From Candidatus Enterococcus willemsii (GTDB lineage: Bacteria; Bacillota; Bacilli; Lactobacillales; Enterococcaceae): DNA of 64,000 nt. Position numbers and translations under genes: made by a program. Positions 9,271-18,780 of the stretch are shown one piece after another. Position 1 is the first letter of the stretch; the number at the start of each line of letters is the position of its first letter. The DNA lies in NCBI RefSeq assembly GCF_009933335.1, contig NZ_MAEL01000023.1:34217-98216 (forward strand), written 5' to 3'. The notes below the pieces were generated by a model, which saw only the letters and a list, made by a program, of their open reading frames with translations, had not been told where the DNA came from and ran no database searches.

Positions 9271-10363
9271 GTACATATGTCTCTATCGGTTTTTGGTAAC
9301 AGTCCGCTTGCCAAGTTCCTTCATTAAAATAAGTAGCAAGCAAATAACCAATATAAGGACCAGTAGTCAAACCAGATGAACCTAGTCCACTAGCGACCAC
9401 GAGATTTGTTTGCTCTAAAGGTCCGAAGAATGGCGCGAAATCAGATGTGTATGCACGAGTCCCTACAAAGAAAGAGGCTGGTTGTGATATAAGTGCTTCA
9501 GGATTGGCTAGAAAATCACGTGTACCTTCAACCAATTGATCAAAAGCTGCTTGCGTAGGTGTTAAATCCCAACCACCATCATTTTCATGGGTAGCACCAA
9601 TTAAAATCTGTCCATTCATGAAAGGAATTAAATCTGCTTCGCCATCTAACATGGCAACTGGCCATTCTTGGCTTGTTTGATACGTGGTATCAAAGGCTAA
9701 TAGTTGACCTTTTTGTGGACGAATATCAACAGTGTAATTTAAATGTTCTAATAAAGGTTTGACAAACGGTCCCGAGGTTAATGCGACAGCATCAACTGTG
9801 ATTTGATGAGAAGCACTTTGGATTTGCCATTGCTCGTTGTCCGCATCAACTTGTGCTTTTTCATGAATAATCTTGACGCCTTTGGCCAATGCTTGTTTGG
9901 TTGCGTGGGCTAAATAGGAACGACCGTTTAAACGTCCGCCACCAGAGACGTAAAGTGAAGGTGCGGGTTTAAGCAAAGGTAAATAGCTAGCTGTTTCATC
10001 AGCAGTTAATAAGCGAATGTCGCCAATCTCAGGCGCTTCTTTTTTGCGTTCTTCTGCTAATTCGGCCAACGCTAAGAGACTATTTTGTTCTCGTAATAAA
10101 ATGGTTCCACACTTGGAATAAACCGATGCATCCAGTGATAAATCTTGGACAAGTTTTGGGAAGAAAGCTGCACCATCTTTTGCGAGTTGGTACCATTTTT
10201 TATTTCTGCGTTTGGAAAGCCAAGGGGAAATAATCCCAGCGCTTGCACCTGTTGCTTGACCGATGCCTTCATCAAATAAGGTCACATCGAATTTTGTTGT
10301 ATCTAGGTAATTGGCGAGGGTCAGTCCAATAATTCCGCCACCAATAATTGCAATTTTTTTCAT
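9251..10363 (-). CDS. FAD-dependent oxidoreductase of the DadA/glycine oxidase family
   Basis: Predicted amine or amino-acid oxidoreductase, 370 aa. The N-terminal Rossmann motif IIGGGIIGL (residues 6-14) and the following acidic FAD ribose-binding end of strand 2 (FDEG) identify the DAO fold; a second conserved segment, VASGLGSSGLTTGP, lies near residue 325. It is transcribed alone on the minus strand, divergent from the 443-aa unknown gene and convergent with the nucleotidase gene. The substrate (D-amino acid, glycine, sarcosine or other) cannot be assigned from the sequence. An AAGGAA site precedes the start. Confidence 0.82.
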   Translation of the reverse strand: MKKIAIIGGGIIGLTLANYLDTTKFDVTLFDEGIGQATGASAGIISPWLSKRRNKKWYQLAKDGAAFFPKLVQDLSLDASVYSKCGTILLREQNSLLALAELAEERKKEAPEIGDIRLLTADETASYLPLLKPAPSLYVSGGGRLNGRSYLAHATKQALAKGVKIIHEKAQVDADNEQWQIQSASHQITVDAVALTSGPFVKPLLEHLNYTVDIRPQKGQLLAFDTTYQTSQEWPVAMLDGEADLIPFMNGQILIGATHENDGGWDLTPTQAAFDQLVEGTRDFLANPEALISQPASFFVGTRAYTSDFAPFFGPLEQTNLVVASGLGSSGLTTGPYIGYLLATYFNEGTWQADCYQKPIETYVQKNAEN

Positions 10364-10446
10364 AATTCATTCCTTTCTTCACTTGTCACATCACAAAAAA
10401 TAGTATAATAGAAAGAGCTTAGAATTTAAAGTAAAGGAAGTTACCA

Positions 10447-11778
10447 ATGAACGATTATTTAGAGCTATTTGCCGATTGGTATCCAGAATTTTTAGGAACA
10501 TATTTTTATCCGGTACGAGTAGCAAAAACATTTACATTAAAAGAAAGGGAATCGTTGCTTCAACAATTAAATGAGTCACAAAAAGAATTACTTGCGCATC
10601 ACCGCAAGTATCGTATTCGTTCACTTTTCTTAAAAAATAGCTATATGCAATCGACTCAATGGCGATTTTCTGAGTTAAAAATTAATCCTTTTTATCCAGA
10701 GCCATTACCTGATGGGACGAAATTAATCTGCAAATGTGGTCGTCCGTTAAAATATCAATTTATTTTACATTCAACTAAACGCAAGAAACCCATTGCGCTT
10801 GGGATTAATCATTTTGCCGATCACTTAAATATCCCAATTGAAGTAGCCAGAGAAATTCAAAAAGGAGTTAATGAAATTGATATTGCTCTCGATGAATTAT
10901 TATGGTTAAAGAAAAATCAAGTCGCCTTTCCGGAACAAGTCTGGCAACGCTATTGTTACGCAGTCTTTCGTAACAATCAATTAGCGAAACCGATTCAATT
11001 AAACCAAAAATTACCTAAACGTATCAAAGATTTTAGAGATGCTCAGATGCCAATCTATATCTCAGATTATGAAGCATTAGAAACTGAGATTCGCCGAGTG
11101 AATCAGCAAGCACAAGGAGACACCGCTCATTTTTTAGCTGAAAAAACATTATTTGAAGCTTTTTATGAAGACTTTATGGTTGATTTAGCAACAACTAACT
11201 TGTATACACATAAGAAATTTTTGACGAAAAAAAGCAAATTATTATTAACAACAAAGCTTGAGAAACTTCCGTTTGTCTTTTTTGGAGAATTATTGCATCA
11301 ACTGCAATCATTGCCACGTGAGAAACCAGGATTAGCAAAAATGATTTTCCAAGAATTTAGTCGAACCAAAGGTAAAATTGTTGATGAAGAAGTTTTAGAT
11401 GTTGTGTTAAGGATGTATTTGACACATGGATTTAATCAATCATTCTTTTTGGGGATTCCTAAAGTGATGCGCAATGGACTTTTAAAAGCAATTCGAATCG
11501 AAAAAGAAGAACAAAAACAAGCTTTTGATGCCAAAATAGCAACTTTACCTGATGTTTTCTTTCAATCGTTTGCTGTATTATTGAAAAGTCCCGAGACCTT
11601 AAATCAGCCAGACATCTTGCAACATTATTTGACTAGCATTTTAGGAGAAGGGAGTGGGTACATCAATTTAGATTCATTATTAGTAGCAATGCGTCACTAT
11701 TTAGCAGGAAAACCTTTTGAAATTGCCTATGCAGAAATTGAAAAGCAACTTTACCAGCGATTAGCAGTTGTTTTTTAG
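10447..11778 (+). CDS. Unrecognised 443-aa protein with a CxCG motif
   Basis: I do not recognise this protein. It is soluble, rich in Lys, Leu and Phe, and carries a CKCGRPLKY motif near residues 95-103, directly after a Trp/Phe-rich N-terminal region. The two Cys could be half of a metal site, but no matching second pair is evident. The rest looks largely helical, with no signal peptide or membrane segment. It is preceded by a plausible promoter (TATAAT at 10404-10409) and an AAAGGAAG site, and lies 50 bases upstream of busR on the same strand, so read-through into busR is possible. Confidence 0.75.
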   Translation: MNDYLELFADWYPEFLGTYFYPVRVAKTFTLKERESLLQQLNESQKELLAHHRKYRIRSLFLKNSYMQSTQWRFSELKINPFYPEPLPDGTKLICKCGRPLKYQFILHSTKRKKPIALGINHFADHLNIPIEVAREIQKGVNEIDIALDELLWLKKNQVAFPEQVWQRYCYAVFRNNQLAKPIQLNQKLPKRIKDFRDAQMPIYISDYEALETEIRRVNQQAQGDTAHFLAEKTLFEAFYEDFMVDLATTNLYTHKKFLTKKSKLLLTTKLEKLPFVFFGELLHQLQSLPREKPGLAKMIFQEFSRTKGKIVDEEVLDVVLRMYLTHGFNQSFFLGIPKVMRNGLLKAIRIEKEEQKQAFDAKIATLPDVFFQSFAVLLKSPETLNQPDILQHYLTSILGEGSGYINLDSLLVAMRHYLAGKPFEIAYAEIEKQLYQRLAVVF

Positions 11779-11828
11779 TGATTTGGTATGATACTATGCA
11801 AGTATTATGAGATAAGAAGGTTTGAAAA

Positions 11829-12473
11829 ATGACTAAACACATACAACCTAATAAGCGTGTGACCCTTCCACGTTATCAGCAAATAGCTGTTGAAATAGCA
11901 GAACGAATTGTTGATAATCGCTATCATGAAGGCGAAAAAATTCACGCACGGTCGACTTTAGCAAGTAACTTTAATGTTTCACCGGAAACAGCTCGAAAAG
12001 CAATCAATGTACTTGTGGATTTAGAAATTATGGAAGTACGCCATGGTAGTGGTGCCTATGTTGCCTCAAAGCAAAAAGCCAAAAGTTATGTCGAAAAATA
12101 TAAAAATGTTCAAAGTATAGAAGAAATTCGTCGAGAAATTTTAGATGGTGTGAAAAGACAACAAGAAGAATTAGATAATTTTTCAGAATTGCTGGATGTT
12201 CTTGTGAATCAATCCAAACAAGTGAGAGATATGTCACCATTTATTCCGTATGAATTAAAATTAACGGAAGAAGCCTTACATTTAGAAAAAAGTGTTGTAG
12301 AATTAAATATTTGGCAAAAAACAGGCGCGACAATTGTTGCCATTCAAACGGAAACAGAAGTGTTACTCTCGCCAGGACCGTATGCAAAATTAAGTATTGG
12401 AAATATCGTGTATTTTGTAGGAAATGAATTGAGTTTTCAACGAATGATGAATTTTTTCTACCCAACTGAATAA
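11829..12473 (+). CDS. busR: BusR-type GntR repressor with C-terminal RCK_C domain
   Basis: Transcriptional repressor of the glycine betaine importer. It is 214 aa: an N-terminal GntR winged helix (residues about 10-80; FNVSPETARKAINVL is the recognition region), a coiled-coil-like middle (80-130), and a C-terminal TrkA_C/RCK_C domain (about 135-210, including SIGNIVYFVG). Proteins of this architecture in Lactococcus and Streptococcus (BusR) bind c-di-AMP through the RCK_C domain and repress busA. Here the gene sits directly upstream of opuAA/opuABC with its own terminator, and a matching inverted-repeat operator lies in the next intergenic region, so the assignment is strong. Confidence 0.9.
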   Translation: MTKHIQPNKRVTLPRYQQIAVEIAERIVDNRYHEGEKIHARSTLASNFNVSPETARKAINVLVDLEIMEVRHGSGAYVASKQKAKSYVEKYKNVQSIEEIRREILDGVKRQQEELDNFSELLDVLVNQSKQVRDMSPFIPYELKLTEEALHLEKSVVELNIWQKTGATIVAIQTETEVLLSPGPYAKLSIGNIVYFVGNELSFQRMMNFFYPTE

Positions 12474-12483
12474 CTTTTTATGT

Positions 12484-12533
12484 AAACCAGAGGAGATGTT
12501 GATGATAACATCCTCTGGTTTTCTATTTATAAA
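12484..12533 (+). terminator. Terminator after busR
   Basis: ACCAGAGG(A)GATGTT pairs with AACATCCTCTGGT and is followed by a T-rich tail. It separates busR from the transporter transcript. Confidence 0.85.
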
Positions 12534-12576
12534 ATGAGAAATGAAATGAAAATTATGAGAATCTTATTTTATTTTT

Positions 12577-12618
12577 TTGACAAAGTGACCACACGATGTT
12601 AAAGTAATATGGTCACTT
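12577..12618 (+). promoter_or_regulatory. Betaine transporter promoter with BusR-like operator
   Basis: A consensus -35 TTGACA at 12577-12582 is followed 17 bases later by TAAAGT as a -10. A perfect 9-base inverted repeat, AAGTGACCA at 12583-12591 and TGGTCACTT at 12610-12618, straddles the -10 element. From memory, BusR recognises widely spaced GTGAC/GTCAC half-sites, so repressor binding here would block RNA polymerase. Confidence 0.75.
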
Positions 12619-12673
12619 AGGTGAGAGTTTTCAGAAAAAAGTCAGAAAATAAGCTAGAAGGAGTGTTTTTTGT

Positions 12674-13891
12674 TTGAGTAAAGTTCGAGTTGAACACTTA
12701 ACCAAAGTTTTCGGTAAGAAGAGCCAACAAGCATTGGCTATGGTTAGAGAAAACAAAAGTAAAAACGAAATCGTCGAAAAAACTGGTGCTACAGTTGGTG
12801 TGTACGATGCAAGTTTTGAAGTGAACGAAGGTGAAATTTTCGTTATCATGGGATTATCTGGTAGTGGGAAATCTACATTAATTCGTCTATTGAATCGTTT
12901 AATTGAACCATCGTCTGGTGATATCTATATTGATGATGAAGATATTGCAAAAATGAACAAAGAAGAATTACGCGAAGTACGTCGCCATAAAATTAATATG
13001 GTGTTCCAAAATTTCGGTCTTTTCCCACAACGTACAATTTTAGAAAATACGGAATATGGTTTGGAAGTTCGTGGAGTACCTAAAGAAGAACGTCGTCAAC
13101 GGGCAGAGCAAGCCTTGGATAATTCAGGCTTACTATCTTTTAAAGATCAGTATCCGAATCAATTATCCGGTGGGATGCAACAACGTGTCGGTTTGGCACG
13201 AGCATTAGCCAATGATCCAGAAATTTTACTAATGGATGAGGCTTTCTCAGCACTTGATCCATTGATTCGTCGTGAAATGCAAGATGAGTTGTTAGAATTG
13301 CAACAAAGAGTACAAAAAACAATTATTTTCATTACCCATGATTTAAATGAAGCTTTACGTATTGGGGATCGTATCGCACTAATGAAAGATGGACAAATTA
13401 TGCAAATCGGTACCGGGGAAGATATTTTAACAAACCCAGCTAATGAATTCGTTCGGGAATTTGTGGAAGATGTGGACCGTTCAAAAGTCTTAACCGCTCA
13501 AAATATCATGGTTCCAGCATTTACAACGAATATTGAAATTGATGGTCCAAATGTTGCGTTGCAACGTATGCGTAAAGAAGAAGTTAGTATGTTGCTAGCA
13601 GTTGACCGTAAACGTCAACTAAAAGGTAGTTTAACGGCTGAATCTGCTCGTGAAGCACGTAAGAATGAATTACCTTTAAAAGAAGTTATTGATAAAAACG
13701 TTCAGAAAGTTCACAAAGATACATTAGTTTCAGACATTTTCAATTTAATTTACGATTCACCAACACCGTTAGCTGTTGTTGATGATCAAGATCGATTAAT
13801 CGGTGTAGTTATCCGAGGAAGCGTCATTGCAGCATTGTCAGATGCGACAGTAAATGATGATTCAGAGGAAGGAGTGACTGCAAATGTTTAA
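12674..13891 (+). CDS. opuAA: Glycine betaine ABC importer ATPase with CBS domains
   Basis: Energy subunit of the osmoprotectant importer OpuA/BusA, 405 aa. It has an N-terminal OpuAA-specific extension, Walker [10 protein letters not shown] near residue 60, signature [11 protein letters not shown] near 165, and two C-terminal CBS domains (about 275-390). In lactococcal OpuA the tandem CBS domains sense ionic strength and c-di-AMP. The TTG start at 12674 lies 10 bases after AAGGAG. The next gene overlaps it by 8 bases. Expression is probably controlled by BusR. Confidence 0.94.
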   Translation: MSKVRVEHLTKVFGKKSQQALAMVRENKSKNEIVEKTGATVGVYDASFEVNEGEIFVIMGLSGSGKSTLIRLLNRLIEPSSGDIYIDDEDIAKMNKEELREVRRHKINMVFQNFGLFPQRTILENTEYGLEVRGVPKEERRQRAEQALDNSGLLSFKDQYPNQLSGGMQQRVGLARALANDPEILLMDEAFSALDPLIRREMQDELLELQQRVQKTIIFITHDLNEALRIGDRIALMKDGQIMQIGTGEDILTNPANEFVREFVEDVDRSKVLTAQNIMVPAFTTNIEIDGPNVALQRMRKEEVSMLLAVDRKRQLKGSLTAESAREARKNELPLKEVIDKNVQKVHKDTLVSDIFNLIYDSPTPLAVVDDQDRLIGVVIRGSVIAALSDATVNDDSEEGVTANV

Positions 13892-15599
13892 TTTTTTACA
13901 ACAACCAATTCCATTGGCTGACTGGGTTACAGATGCCACAAACTGGTTAACAAATACATTTTCTGGTCTATTTTCACTACTACAAACGGTTGGTTCGTTT
14001 ATTATGGAGAATATGACGACAGGACTATTATTTGTGCCACCATTATTAATGGTGTTACTATTAACGATTGGTGCTTACTTTATTTCTGATAGAAGATGGG
14101 GCTTAACAGTCTTTACATTAATTGGCTTATTATACATTTATAATCAAGGCTTATGGACAGATTTAATGAACACTGTGACGTTAGTTTTAATTTCTAGTTT
14201 GGTTTCAATTATCATTGGGGTACCATTAGGAATCTTAATGTCGAAAAGTGAAAAAGCACAAAGTATTATTACACCGATTCTTGATTTCATGCAAACAATG
14301 CCAGGATTCGTTTACTTGATTCCAGCGGTAGCATTCTTCGGAATTGGTATGGTTCCAGGGGTATTTGCCTCAGTAATCTTTGCGTTACCACCAACTGTTC
14401 GTATGACGAACTTAGGTATTCGACAAGTACCAACTGAATTAGTAGAAGCATCAGATTCATTTGGTGGTACTGGTAAACAAAAATTATTTAAATTAGAATT
14501 ACCACTAGCAAAAAGTACAATTTTTGCCGGGATTAACCAAACAATCATGTTAGCATTATCAATGGTAGTTATTGCTTCAATGATTGGGGCTCCTGGTTTA
14601 GGTCAAGGTGTCTTATCAGCAGTCCAACGTTCACAAGTTGGTAATGGATTTGTAAATGGTTTAGCTTTAGTTGTATTAGCGATTATTATGGACCGTTTCA
14701 CTCAAAATATTAACAAACCGAAGAAGCATAAATTAACGAAAAAACAAAAGCAAATCACATTAGGTGCGATTGTTGTTATTATTGTTGGTTTAGTTGGTGC
14801 AAACTTTATTAATTCAGCAAGCAATGAGAAAAAAGAATCTGTGAACTTAGCTTATGTTGAGTGGGATACAGAGATTGCGTCAACGACTGTCGTCTCTGAA
14901 GTATTGAAAGATATGGGCTACGATGTGAAAATGACGCCACTTGATAATGCAATTATGTGGGAAGCTGTCGCAAATGGTGAAGCAGATGGTATGGTTGCTG
15001 CTTGGTTGCCAGCTACACATGGGTCTCAATATGAGAAATTTAAAGATCAAGTGGATGACTTAGGTCCAAACTTAGATGGTGGTGCTAAATTAGGTTTAGT
15101 TGTACCAGATTATATGGATGTTGACTCGATTGAAGATTTAACTGACCAAGCTGGTCAAACTATCGTCGGCATCGAACCCGGTGCCGGAGTGGTTGCTGCT
15201 GCTGAAGAAACATTAGAGGCTTATCCAAACTTAGCTGATTGGAAGCTTGCTGCTTCTTCTGGTGGTGCAATGACAACCGAATTGGCAAATGCGATTAAAA
15301 ATAAACGCGATATTGTTATTACTGGTTGGTCACCACACTGGATGTTTTCACGCTATGATTTGAAATATTTAGAAGATCCTAAAGGTTCAATGGGTGGCGA
15401 AGAAAGCATTAATACAATGGCTCGTCAAGGGCTAAAAGAAGATATGCCAGAAGTTTATAAAGTGTTGGATAATTTCGCTTGGGAATTAGAAGATATTGAA
15501 AGTGTCATGTTAGAAATTGAAAATGGTAAAGCACCAGTTGAAGCAGCACGTGACTGGATGGATGCCAATGAAGACACAGTAAACAGCTGGAAAGAATAA
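13884..15599 (+). CDS. opuABC: Glycine betaine importer, fused permease and substrate-binding protein
   Basis: Membrane channel and receptor of the OpuA/BusA importer in one 571-aa chain. Residues about 1-285 carry several hydrophobic segments with the permease EAA-type loop; after a last membrane anchor (about 290-310) comes an OpuAC binding domain (about 315-571). Aromatic ligand-cage segments are visible: VEWDTEIAS near 327, AAWLPATH near 372 and GWSPHWMF near 480. The fused arrangement is that of Lactococcus, Streptococcus and Enterococcus. It imports glycine betaine at high osmolarity. A strong terminator follows before a related stand-alone binding lipoprotein. Confidence 0.94.
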   Translation: MFNFLQQPIPLADWVTDATNWLTNTFSGLFSLLQTVGSFIMENMTTGLLFVPPLLMVLLLTIGAYFISDRRWGLTVFTLIGLLYIYNQGLWTDLMNTVTLVLISSLVSIIIGVPLGILMSKSEKAQSIITPILDFMQTMPGFVYLIPAVAFFGIGMVPGVFASVIFALPPTVRMTNLGIRQVPTELVEASDSFGGTGKQKLFKLELPLAKSTIFAGINQTIMLALSMVVIASMIGAPGLGQGVLSAVQRSQVGNGFVNGLALVVLAIIMDRFTQNINKPKKHKLTKKQKQITLGAIVVIIVGLVGANFINSASNEKKESVNLAYVEWDTEIASTTVVSEVLKDMGYDVKMTPLDNAIMWEAVANGEADGMVAAWLPATHGSQYEKFKDQVDDLGPNLDGGAKLGLVVPDYMDVDSIEDLTDQAGQTIVGIEPGAGVVAAAEETLEAYPNLADWKLAASSGGAMTTELANAIKNKRDIVITGWSPHWMFSRYDLKYLEDPKGSMGGEESINTMARQGLKEDMPEVYKVLDNFAWELEDIESVMLEIENGKAPVEAARDWMDANEDTVNSWKE

Positions 15600-15604
15600 C
15601 AATA

Positions 15605-15649
15605 AAAAACTTGTAGAATCACTGGAAACAGGAATCTACAAGTTTTTTT
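15605..15649 (+). terminator. Terminator after opuABC
   Basis: AAACTTGTAGA pairs with TCTACAAGTTT, followed by a T run. It would reduce expression of the downstream stand-alone binding protein. Confidence 0.88.
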
Positions 15650-15674
15650 AATAATGGAAGGAAGATTAGCATTT

Positions 15675-16562
15675 ATGAAGTTAAAAGCAATGGGACTGTT
15701 GATGGTATCAAGTATATTATTATTATTCACTGGATGTAGTGAACAAAAGCAGGTATCGACTGATAACATTGAAGAATTTGTCGATTATACAATTACAGGT
15801 GTCGAGCCGGGAGCAGGTATTACAGATGTAACGAAAGAAACACTGGCATCTTATGATAATTTGTCTGGCTGGACGTTACAGGAAAGTTCTACAGCAGGGA
15901 TGCTATCTGAAGTTGAACAAGCGATAAAAAAAGAAGAACCGATTATTTTTACAGGGTGGACACCACATTGGATGTTTGAAAAATATGATTTGAAAATGCT
16001 GGAAGATCCTAAAAAAGCAATGGGAGAGGTTGAAGAAATTCATACGATTGCTCGAAGAGGGTTGAAAGAAGATCACCCAGGTGTTTATCAAATTATTGAC
16101 CAATTCAATTGGGAGTTAGCAGATATGCAAGTAATGGTCAGCGAAGGCTTAAATCGACCATATGATGAAATTGTCTCTGAATGGATAGAAGAAAATGGAG
16201 ACCAAGTATCAGAATGGACGAAAGGTGTTTCTAAAGGTAACGGTGAGTCAGTAGAGATGGTCTCAGTTCAATGGGATACAGAACTAGCATCTTCAGAGTT
16301 AGTCAAACAAGTGTTAGAAAATCACGGCTATTCTGTCAAAGTTACAGATGTTGAACCAGCAATTATGTTCCAATCTGTTGCTTCTGGACAAGCTGATTTT
16401 AGTGTTGCACCGTGGTTGCCATCGACTCATAAAGCTTTTTATGATAAATATAGTGATGATTTAGATGATTTGGGTGCCAATTTAGTGGGGGCTCAAAATG
16501 GGTTAACTGTGCCAGCATATATGGATATTGATTCCATCGAGGAGTTACAACCAAAACCATAA
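15675..16562 (+). CDS. Stand-alone OpuAC-like binding lipoprotein, circularly permuted
   Basis: Predicted extracellular compatible-solute binding protein, 295 aa. The lipobox FTGC gives a lipid-anchored Cys near residue 20. Its two lobes match those of the OpuABC binding domain in swapped order: residues about 37-185 (ITGVEPGAGI, GWTPHWMF, GLKEDHPGVY) correspond to the C-terminal half of that domain, and residues about 192-291 (VQWDTELAS, APWLPSTH, YMDIDSIEEL) to its N-terminal half. Key aromatic residues are kept in both halves. It has no permease or ATPase of its own and lies behind the opuABC terminator. It may feed OpuABC, scavenge another quaternary amine, or serve as a sensor. Confidence 0.85.
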   Translation: MKLKAMGLLMVSSILLLFTGCSEQKQVSTDNIEEFVDYTITGVEPGAGITDVTKETLASYDNLSGWTLQESSTAGMLSEVEQAIKKEEPIIFTGWTPHWMFEKYDLKMLEDPKKAMGEVEEIHTIARRGLKEDHPGVYQIIDQFNWELADMQVMVSEGLNRPYDEIVSEWIEENGDQVSEWTKGVSKGNGESVEMVSVQWDTELASSELVKQVLENHGYSVKVTDVEPAIMFQSVASGQADFSVAPWLPSTHKAFYDKYSDDLDDLGANLVGAQNGLTVPAYMDIDSIEELQPKP

Positions 16563-16565
16563 AAA

Positions 16566-16619
16566 AATAACCTATCCGAATGATAAGAAAACGTGTCTCA
16601 TCATTCGGATAGTTTTTGT
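16566..16619. terminator. Bidirectional terminator between binding lipoprotein and rnhC
   Basis: CTATCCGAATGAT at 16572-16584 pairs perfectly with ATCATTCGGATAG at 16600-16612; T runs lie on both sides for the convergent genes. Confidence 0.9.
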
Positions 16620-17546
16620 TTATTGACCCGCAATTTTTCTAGCTTTCTCTGTGTTGGCAAAATGAAGTTTGGCATATTTTGCTAATAAATCCATGCCGCC
16701 TTGACGTAAAATTTTGGCAGCGACTTGATCAGATTTACTCCCAGCTCCAGATGGCACAGAGTAACCAAGTTCTTTTGAAGCCGTCTCTAATGATTCTAAA
16801 AATTGAGCGCGACATAAAATAGATGCTGCCGCTACAGCTAAATGATACTGCTCTCCTTTAGTCACGAAATATAGATTTTCTGTGATTTGAGCGGACTCCA
16901 TTTTCAAATATTTTCGGTAATTGGCTTCTGGTGTAAATTGATCAATTAAAATGCCTTCTGGTTTAGTAGGAGCAATTTTATTTAGTAACAAACCAATTGC
17001 TTGATTATGCAAGGCAACTTTCATTCGTACCGCATTATATTGAGGTTGAATTTGATTGTATTTCTCAGGAGAGACTGTTAACAGTTGGAAAGGTACGCAT
17101 TCTTTAATTTTAGGTGCTAATTGGCGAATTTGCAGATCTGTTAATATTTTCGAATCTTTTACACCTAATTGTTGAAGCTGTGAAAGAACCGCACTCTCTG
17201 CATAAACGGCACAAACAATCAGCGGACCGAAATAACTGCCATTGCCAACCTCATCACTGCCGATGATACTTTTTTTGGCAAAATTTGCAGGCAATTTACC
17301 AGTTGCTTGAGCAGCTTTTGTGGATGCTTTCGTTTGGCCGGTTGTTTGTTGCCATTTGCCAGCTTCTTGTTCGGCTGTCGCCCCTTGGAACATCACTTTA
17401 CCAGAAGTGTAGGCAGTGATAGTGACACCGGATTTTTTGGCGACAAAGGATGTATACGGAACCTTTTTGTTTAACAAATAATCTTGGTAATAGTCCGTTA
17501 CTTTTTTGATTTCTGTGGGTGTTAATTTTATAACGATTGTACTCAT
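16620..17546 (-). CDS. rnhC: Ribonuclease HIII
   Basis: Degrades the RNA strand of RNA-DNA hybrids. It is 308 aa with an N-terminal TBP-like substrate-binding domain (residues about 1-80) typical of RNase HIII and a catalytic RNase H2-type domain beginning at GSDEVGNGSYFGP, which carries the Asp-Glu pair of the active site. The start at 17546 is chosen because AAGGAG lies 7 bases before it; an upstream in-frame ATG would add 10 residues without such a site. Divergent from zapA, the usual arrangement in Bacilli. Confidence 0.93.
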   Translation of the reverse strand: MSTIVIKLTPTEIKKVTDYYQDYLLNKKVPYTSFVAKKSGVTITAYTSGKVMFQGATAEQEAGKWQQTTGQTKASTKAAQATGKLPANFAKKSIIGSDEVGNGSYFGPLIVCAVYAESAVLSQLQQLGVKDSKILTDLQIRQLAPKIKECVPFQLLTVSPEKYNQIQPQYNAVRMKVALHNQAIGLLLNKIAPTKPEGILIDQFTPEANYRKYLKMESAQITENLYFVTKGEQYHLAVAAASILCRAQFLESLETASKELGYSVPSGAGSKSDQVAAKILRQGGMDLLAKYAKLHFANTEKARKIAGQ

Positions 17547-17656
17547 GAACACACTCCTTCTGTCCGATTTTACCATAGAAAATCTTTTATGGTAAAAAAT
17601 TCTTGTTTCTTTTATAATAGTAAGAAGTGTGTAAAGAAAAAATAGTCGGAAAATGA

Positions 17657-17662
17657 TATAAT
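17657..17662 (+). promoter_or_regulatory. -10 element of the zapA promoter
   Basis: TATAAT preceded by TGA (extended -10 like), 38 bases before the zapA start. The -35 is poorly defined. Confidence 0.5.
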
Positions 17663-17699
17663 AAAAAAGGATTTGTTAAAACAGGGGAGCTGAAACCAA

Positions 17700-18140
17700 A
17701 TGACAAAGCAAAAGAAACGCTTTAAGGCTGTCATTGATAATCAAACATATACTATTATAGGGCAAGAAAGCACAGAGCACATGACTATGGTGACGAAATT
17801 AGTCAATGATCAATTGAATGAATTAAAACAGTTATCACCACAAATGGACTCTGAACAAGCGGCGATTTTATTAGCAGTAAATGCTATTTCAGATCAATTA
17901 AAGAAACAAGAACAATTACTGGCAGCATTAAAGAAGAATGAAGAACTACGAAAAAAAGCGATTAAAGTCACTGAGCTTGAAAATCGTATTCAACGAATTG
18001 AAGCGATTGAAGTGGAGGCCAAAGAAGTGCTTGAACGCACAGGTCGTAGCGAAGTAGAAATTCATAACCACTTAGAAGCGCAACAGATTTTAAATGAGGA
18101 ACGCAAACGAAACATTCAACAAAAAACCTCTCAAGGATAA
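17700..18140 (+). CDS. zapA: Cell division protein ZapA
   Basis: Small FtsZ-ring stabiliser, 146 aa. The N-terminal beta region (KRFKAVIDNQTYTIIG) and the following helix with conserved hydrophobic spacing are typical of Gram-positive ZapA; a long C-terminal coiled coil (about 60-130) mediates oligomerisation. It is followed 16 bases later by cvpA and then mutS2, a common Bacilli order. A GGGGAGCTG ribosome site precedes the ATG. Confidence 0.88.
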   Translation: MTKQKKRFKAVIDNQTYTIIGQESTEHMTMVTKLVNDQLNELKQLSPQMDSEQAAILLAVNAISDQLKKQEQLLAALKKNEELRKKAIKVTELENRIQRIEAIEVEAKEVLERTGRSEVEIHNHLEAQQILNEERKRNIQQKTSQG

Positions 18141-18156
18141 CAGAAAGGACCCTAAA

Positions 18157-18699
18157 ATGATCGGATTAGCAATCTTTTTACTCGTACTTTTTGCCTTTTA
18201 CGAAGGAGCAAGAAGAGGAACGGCATTACAACTTATCTATTTAGTTGGTTTTATTCTTAGTTTTTTTATTGCCAAAGAATTCTATCAACCTTTAGGTGAA
18301 AAAATTGAACTGTATGTTCCTTATCTATCGGTTTCACCAGATACACAAATGGCATTGTATAGCCAAGAAGTTTCATTTGATTTAGATAAAGCTTATTATG
18401 CAGGCGTGGCTTTTATTGGTTTAGTTTTTGCCGGTTGGTTAGTGACCAAGTTTATTGGCATTTTGTTTGGTAATTTACGTTTTTATAAGTTATTTCCTTA
18501 TGACTGGATTTTATCAGGTGTGATGAATACGTTGATTATCTATACAATCATTTTTATGGTGCTATTTGCGCTAACCACTTTACCAATTGGAGTTATTCAA
18601 AATCAATTTACGGAAGGTCTGCCGAAAAATATTGTCGAACATACACCGATATTGTCGAATTTTTTCCAAAAAATTTGGATTACCGATATTATTCAATAG
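18157..18699 (+). CDS. cvpA: CvpA family membrane protein
   Basis: Integral membrane protein of the CvpA/colicin V production family, 180 aa, with four hydrophobic segments (about 3-20, 26-45, 78-100, 120-145). The ATG at 18157 follows AGAAAGGAC and gives the family's usual length; a longer in-frame reading would run into zapA. It sits between zapA and mutS2 as in many Bacilli. The precise function is not well defined; envelope maintenance roles have been proposed. Confidence 0.85.
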   Translation: MIGLAIFLLVLFAFYEGARRGTALQLIYLVGFILSFFIAKEFYQPLGEKIELYVPYLSVSPDTQMALYSQEVSFDLDKAYYAGVAFIGLVFAGWLVTKFIGILFGNLRFYKLFPYDWILSGVMNTLIIYTIIFMVLFALTTLPIGVIQNQFTEGLPKNIVEHTPILSNFFQKIWITDIIQ

Positions 18700-18700
18700 A

Positions 18701-18738
18701 AAGAGCAGCTGGATTCACACATCTGCTCTATTTTCTTG
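18701..18738 (+). terminator. Terminator after cvpA
   Basis: AGAGCAG pairs with CTGCTCT across a 14-base loop and is followed by a T-rich tail. Confidence 0.7.
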
Positions 18739-18780
18739 AAAAGAATGAATTGAAATTATTAGAAATGTAGGTGAATAAAA

